DNA from: Ceratobasidium sp. AG-K
Lineage: Eukaryota; Basidiomycota; Agaricomycetes; Cantharellales; Ceratobasidiaceae
DNA length: 64,000 nucleotides
Direction: 5' to 3'
Assembly: GCA_037039685.1 (NCBI GenBank)
Contig: JAWNGF010000006.1
Coordinates: 1,240,001-1,304,000 of the forward strand
Shown piece after piece: positions 59,742 through 64,000 of this stretch. A model generated the notes under the pieces. That model did not search any database, was not told the DNA's origin, and saw only the letters and a list, made by a program, of their open reading frames with translations. How positions within the stretch are numbered: position 1 is the stretch's first letter; every line of letters begins with the position of its first letter. The position numbers and the translations under genes were made by a program.

Positions 59742-60219
59742 AAATGATCGTTTGGAAGAAGGTCTCGGGCATGAACAGGATCAGTACTATAATATTTGGC
59801 TCACCGATCATGATCAAAGTTCCGGGATTTATTTATGTAAAGGGTAATTGTCCCATAATAAAACTATTTGACTTACTTTCAGTCAACCCGGGTCTCGAAG
59901 CCACCGGAGAGGCTCATCCTTGGAAATTCAGTCCAACTTGAGCGTAGAAGTTTGATGTGACTGTGTAACGGAGGGATACATCGCTTGTTGGTCCTCCGAG
60001 GTCGCCGGCTCGTTCGAGCCCAGGTGTCGATCGGCGCTTGTCTCCACATTATCTTCGGGCTCATTGTCAAACACGGGATATTAGTGAATACGAACGATGA
60101 ACTTCTTCTTGCGGGAAACAGTTACTAGAATGGGAACGTTTCACGCCTTATCGCGTTGGAAGCGTATTTATAGTGATGGACACGGGCTTGGTTCGGCGAT
60201 TATAGAGAATCGCCACGCA
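59742..60219. other. Spacer between the P450 genes
   Basis: Holds the 3' flank of copy 1 and the promoter region of copy 2. No other feature seen. Confidence 0.5.
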
Positions 60220-60226
60220 TATATAA
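60220..60226 (+). promoter_or_regulatory. TATA box of P450 copy 2
   Basis: CATATATAAT about 60-65 bp before the start codon at 60285. Confidence 0.45.
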
Positions 60227-60284
60227 TCTGGAGGTGGGCAAGGGGAGGTCGTTTCCCTTGTCCGTGATAGAGCTGAGCCGAACT

Positions 60285-62402
60285 ATGTTCACGCTCTCCT
60301 CTCTTCTTGTCGCTGCTGTCTCTGTGCTCCTTTATCGTCTGGTCAAGGGCAGTAAACATCCTTTACGCATACCACCTGGCCCACCCCCAAGATTCCTCTT
60401 CGGAAATGCACTCGAGGAAAGTCGTCTCCATCGGCTCCGATGCATGCAAGCTCATTGAGTGATTAGATACGCAAGTCCCGATATTTGTGGTTAAAACTAC
60501 ACGAATACGCGCAAACCTATGGTACGTTAAGCCACTTTCCGGTTCGAATGGCTAAATCAAGCATCGCAAAGGCGGAATTGTTTCATTTTGGCTCCTCCGT
60601 CAGCCCGTGGTTGCCCTAAGCGACCCCGACATAATCACAGAACTACTCGAAAAACGCGCTACGAGTTTTTCGACTCGGCCGCCGATTACCATGGCCAAAT
60701 TGCAAGTCTCACTTGATAGTATTGCACTCGGCACTAATCGACATATATAGGTCTGGATGGTCAGATAGCATCCTATTTACACCATACAACCAGAGGCTAC
60801 GCATATACCGTAAACTTCTACACCAAACGTTCAACCCTCGAGCCACACTCGACTTTCAGGATCTCCAAATCGATGAAGTCCGAAACTTGATGAAACGCCT
60901 CGCGACCGAGCCGGAGGGATTTAGGAACCACGCGCACCTGTGAGTAGTTTCTCCGTCCCAAGTGGTGTAATGCTGAAAAGGTTATTAGATTTGCAGGAGG
61001 TGTATCGATTCGAATCGCATACGGATATACGGTACACGATACAAATGACAAGTTTATTCGGGCGGCGGAAGAATTCATGGGTGCTGTCGGTGAAGGTGAA
61101 TCTCAGTTCTCTCAGAGTTTGGTTCCAACTCACACCTATTTAGCTACTGTTCCCGGCCGTTGGCTCGTCGAGGTTCTTCCGTTCCGTAAGTGTACCCAAC
61201 TTATACCGCTAGGTACCTGACATCCATATTTTCCAGTCCGCCACATTCCGTCTTGGTTTCCTGGTGCTGGATTCAAACGCAAGACGGAAGAATGGCAAAA
61301 AATGACAGTGGGGTACCGACAAGAGCCATATGATTTCGTCATAAAGCAAATGGTATAGTTTAATAAATCCTGATCTATCCGTGGACCAACGACAGATACA
61401 GTCTGAAGGTACGGCTACAACGTCGTTTGTTTCTAAACTGCTCGAACCTGAAGATGGTAGTCCAATTAGCGCCGAGGAAAGGGAGATCATCAAGGTACGT
61501 ACCTCAACCCGCTCCAGAATAGGTAGTATTGACCTGGATAGATCCTCGCGTCGAGTTTATACGGCGCGGGCGCAGACACAACCGTCTCGCTCCTCCAATC
61601 CTTCTTTCTTGCCATGGCACTATGTCCACACGCGCAGAGCGCAGCCCAGGACGAAATTGACGCGTACCTATCAACTCGTGGCACGCGCATCCTAAGTATT
61701 GAGGACCGGGAACGACTGCCATACACGCATGCAGTGGTGATGGAAATTATGCGGTGGCATCCCGTCATCAACGTCATCGCGCGGTATACGAGCGAAGATC
61801 AAGTTATCGGGCAGTACGTGATTCCTGGGGGAACGATTGTGATTGGGAATATTTGGTGAGTGGGAGATGGTTCGGAGAGTACGATTGATGACGAAGAATA
61901 ATAGGTCGGTGTTGCATGATCCGTCGAGGTATTCCGACCCAGAGACGTTCCGGCCTGAGAGATTCCTTGGTGCCACGCCTGACCCGGATCCAGGTGCGTG
62001 GGCGTTCGGGTTTGGAAGGAGGTAAGCGCAGTCGCGGTTTGTCGAAGCTGCTAGCTGGAACCACGAATCAAAGGATCTGTCCTGGGATCCACATCGCGCA
62101 GCAGTCTCTGTGGTTAACAATCAGGTAAGCTGCAATCACCGCAGTGGACTTCAAGGACTCACAAGCGCGATCGCCACATCCAGCAACATCCTCGCAAACT
62201 TTACGATCGCCAAGGCGCGCAGGGGAGATGGTTCGGAGATTACCCCCAAGGCAGAGTATACTCCAGATATCCTGAGGTGCGCAACTGTAGCTGTCCTTCT
62301 CCCATGCCCTCATAGTATTCCAGCCACCCGGCGCCCTTCGAATGCTCGATCAAAGTCCGGTCGCCCGAATCCCAATCCCTCATCGACGAGGTCGAGCATT
62401 AG
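60285..62402 (+). CDS. Cytochrome P450 monooxygenase, copy 2, with abnormal first splice donor
   Basis: Same exon plan as copy 1: anchor MFTLSSLLVAAVSVLLYRLV, hinge IPPGPPPRFLFGNALE, then IRKSRYLWLKLHEYAQTYG, GGIVSFWLLRQPVVALSDP, GWSDSILFTPYNQRLRIYRK. Motifs: LYGAGADTTVSLLQSFFLAM, MEIMRWHP (ExxR), FRPERFLGATPDPDP, FGFGRRICPG across an intron. Ends FECSIKVRSPESQSLIDEVE H, stop at 62402. The first intron, at 60417-60466, begins GAAAGT where copy 1 has GTAAGT, so its donor is lost; if the intron is kept, translation stops near 60460 after about 58 residues. The third intron uses a GCAAGT donor (60702), an accepted minor class. The rest is open and conserved, so either the mutation is recent, an unusual splice is used, or it is a sequencing error. 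Confidence 0.85.
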
Positions 62403-64000
62403 AACTGAGTATAGATGGATATGTACATGGTAGTGTAGATGGATTTATTCGTTTGAGTGTGCTAGAGCGTTTGTTCGGTTTCGCTTGGGTTGTTCGAGAT
62501 TGCGATGTCATAGAGGCTTGGATTAGAAAAATACCAAGGTCTAGGGAGCATCAGCCACCATGTGGAAATCATCCTTCGTACAAAGATCTCTACCATGGGC
62601 GAGTAATAGACTGAAATATAAAATAGATGTCGGTGGCCGCGGGGAGTCGCTGGTTACCACGTGACCGTGGTGAGTTTCGCTGCCCAGATGAGTCAAATGA
62701 GAGCCCGATCGCCGCCATTAATATTGGGTTTCACTCTTTCGAGTGCCGAATGAATCAACGAAACAAAGAAAATTAGGGGAGTGATAAACCAACTACTTTC
62801 CGCCAATGCCCAGATTTTTGAATCATTCAGAGTCCACTTGAAGGTATCCTGCTATCTTCTCTGTGTATGTGAGATGCAGATTATACGATAATGATTTTGG
62901 ATGTGACTGCATGAGTGGTACAAAATGGACGCACATTGTGTTAACAAAATTATTTAGCAGTCCGAACCTAGGGCGAGTAGTGAACCCGTCACTAAAGTTG
63001 GTTGCTTTACGCATTTTATGCGATATCATTTGGACGTTCGAAGCGTCCCTCGTCCACTCCCCTCAACTTTTTATTTCCTCTCATTTCAATTTGGGGGAGA
63101 TGAATTTAACTTGCCAGTCACACTGGCCAGATGGTGCGCCGGAGGGGTATGTTACAGGTATTCTTTCAAGTTGGCGTGAGAGGTTAGGTTGAGCGCTCTC
63201 TTCCTGGGTCCTTCGTTCCTGAGTCCCCATCCCATGTCCTGTCCATTGAACTATTCTTTATTATGGACTATTCACGGGGCTTGACAGCATATGAGGAAAA
63301 TAGGGCTGTATGCATTCGTTTCATTGAACGTTGACAATGGACTTGGCACGCAGACATCCCCAGATCGGAAAAAAAAATGAATAGAATTCGCTCCCAGATC
63401 AGCCGTACTATTGGCCCAGATTCAGAGCATAACGCATGAATATGGAACCTTTCTTTTTACATTCCTTCCGTTTTAGGCCGTTATTTCCCCAGGTTCGGTC
63501 GACTCACCCACTAAACAATTAATCGGAAAGCACTAGGCATCAAGACTGAAATCAGTCGAATTCGAACCAAGTATTTGGATAGAATACAAAGCGTCAGTAA
63601 TAAGGATAGCTTTTTCGCTACATGAATCCAAGGCGAGTGGCGAACCTGTCACATAATGTTAGAGAACAAATGTATCTCAAATAAGCACATGGACGTTCGA
63701 AGCGTCCCACGTCCACTCGGATTGACTTTTGATCATTTCCATTCCCTGTTCATGAGGTGGAACTGATTTTCATGTGCCCACAAGCCCCACAGGCTGACTG
63801 GTGGGTCGGGAGAGTGCTAATGCAGTGAAGGAACCCTTGTCTCTCGGGGTTTCGCTTGAACTTGAAGGGGATTCTAGCGGGCTAACTCGCGACTCACTGG
63901 CCGCTTTATATTACTGCTCTCAGGCTTCTTCGGTCAAATTGTCATGCTCACTTGGTTGTCACGAGAACAGCCTGGAAATCGATGTGCTCCAGATGAATTT
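62403..64000. other. Intergenic to window end; only repeats seen
   Basis: Apart from the two direct repeats listed, no gene, tRNA or transposase is recognisable. Open frames are short and without signatures. Confidence 0.4.
63032..63707 (+). repeat. Two diverged direct repeats sharing GGACGTTCGAAGCGTCC
   Basis: The 17-mer occurs at 63032-63048 and 63691-63707, 659 bp apart, followed in both by (C/A)CGTCCACTC and preceded at similar distance by GGCGAGTxGxGAACCxGTCAC (about 62970 and 63630). The 17-mer is itself almost self-complementary (GGACG...CGTCC around TTCGAA). Copies extend roughly 62950-63060 and 63610-63720. Confidence 0.6.

Overview
The window is nuclear DNA of a filamentous basidiomycete, most likely an Agaricomycete close to Rhizoctonia/Ceratobasidiaceae. 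This is inferred from many short introns (about 50-60 nt, GT-AG, small exons), a secreted plant cell-wall and protein-degrading repertoire (CBM1-pectinesterases, GH28, M35 deuterolysin), Plavaka-type transposase sequence, a DUF6698-like gene and tandem P450s. No bacterial-style operons occur. Gene limits below come from reading splice junctions by eye and should be treated as models.

Layout. 0.3-5.3 kb: two tandem minus-strand pectinesterases, each with a signal peptide and N-terminal CBM1. 5.7-6.8 kb: C-4 methylsterol oxidase (ERG25). 8.5-10.8 kb: a large conserved protein of unknown function with a C-terminal CH-like block. 12.1-13.9 kb: an MFS transporter with an apparent 1-nt frameshift. 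14.9-15.2 kb: a solo copy of a repeat that reappears at 37-38 kb. 15.7-21.5 kb: a striking inverted duplication (two arms of about 1.95 kb around a 1.93-kb spacer). Each arm carries a complete, tail-to-tail copy of a secreted protein joining a bacterial-type lysozyme/transglycosylase-like domain to a CBM5/12 chitin-binding module. 22.8-23.5 kb: a WD40 fragment. 24.2-25.8 kb: an F-box-like protein.

26-38 kb is a transposon island: a decayed Tc1/mariner transposase, a DUF6698-like gene with an in-frame stop, a Plavaka-type transposase with one in-frame stop, and a 1.2-kb element with long terminal inverted repeats. 38.8-41.8 kb: LtrA-family membrane protein. 42.5-44.2 kb: exo-type polygalacturonase (GH28). 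46.6-48.0 kb: deuterolysin (M35). 49.5-50.3 kb: a coiled-coil protein with a very regular W-x-E-R heptad. 51.3-51.8 kb: an Hsp70-like pseudogene. 53.3-53.9 kb: a 297-bp tandem repeat. 54.36 kb: a 68-bp near-perfect palindrome related to one at 26 kb. 55.2-55.9 kb: a possible small gene. 56.6 kb: an intron-containing tRNA-Gly(UCC). 57.6-62.4 kb: two tandem cytochrome P450 genes, the second with a broken first splice donor.

Functionally, the secreted enzymes (two pectinesterases, a polygalacturonase, deuterolysin) fit a plant-associated or saprotrophic lifestyle: pectinesterases de-esterify homogalacturonan, which the polygalacturonase can then cleave. The duplicated lysozyme-like/CBM5-12 protein could act on bacterial or chitinous cell walls. 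I consider that inverted pair the most interesting feature of the window.
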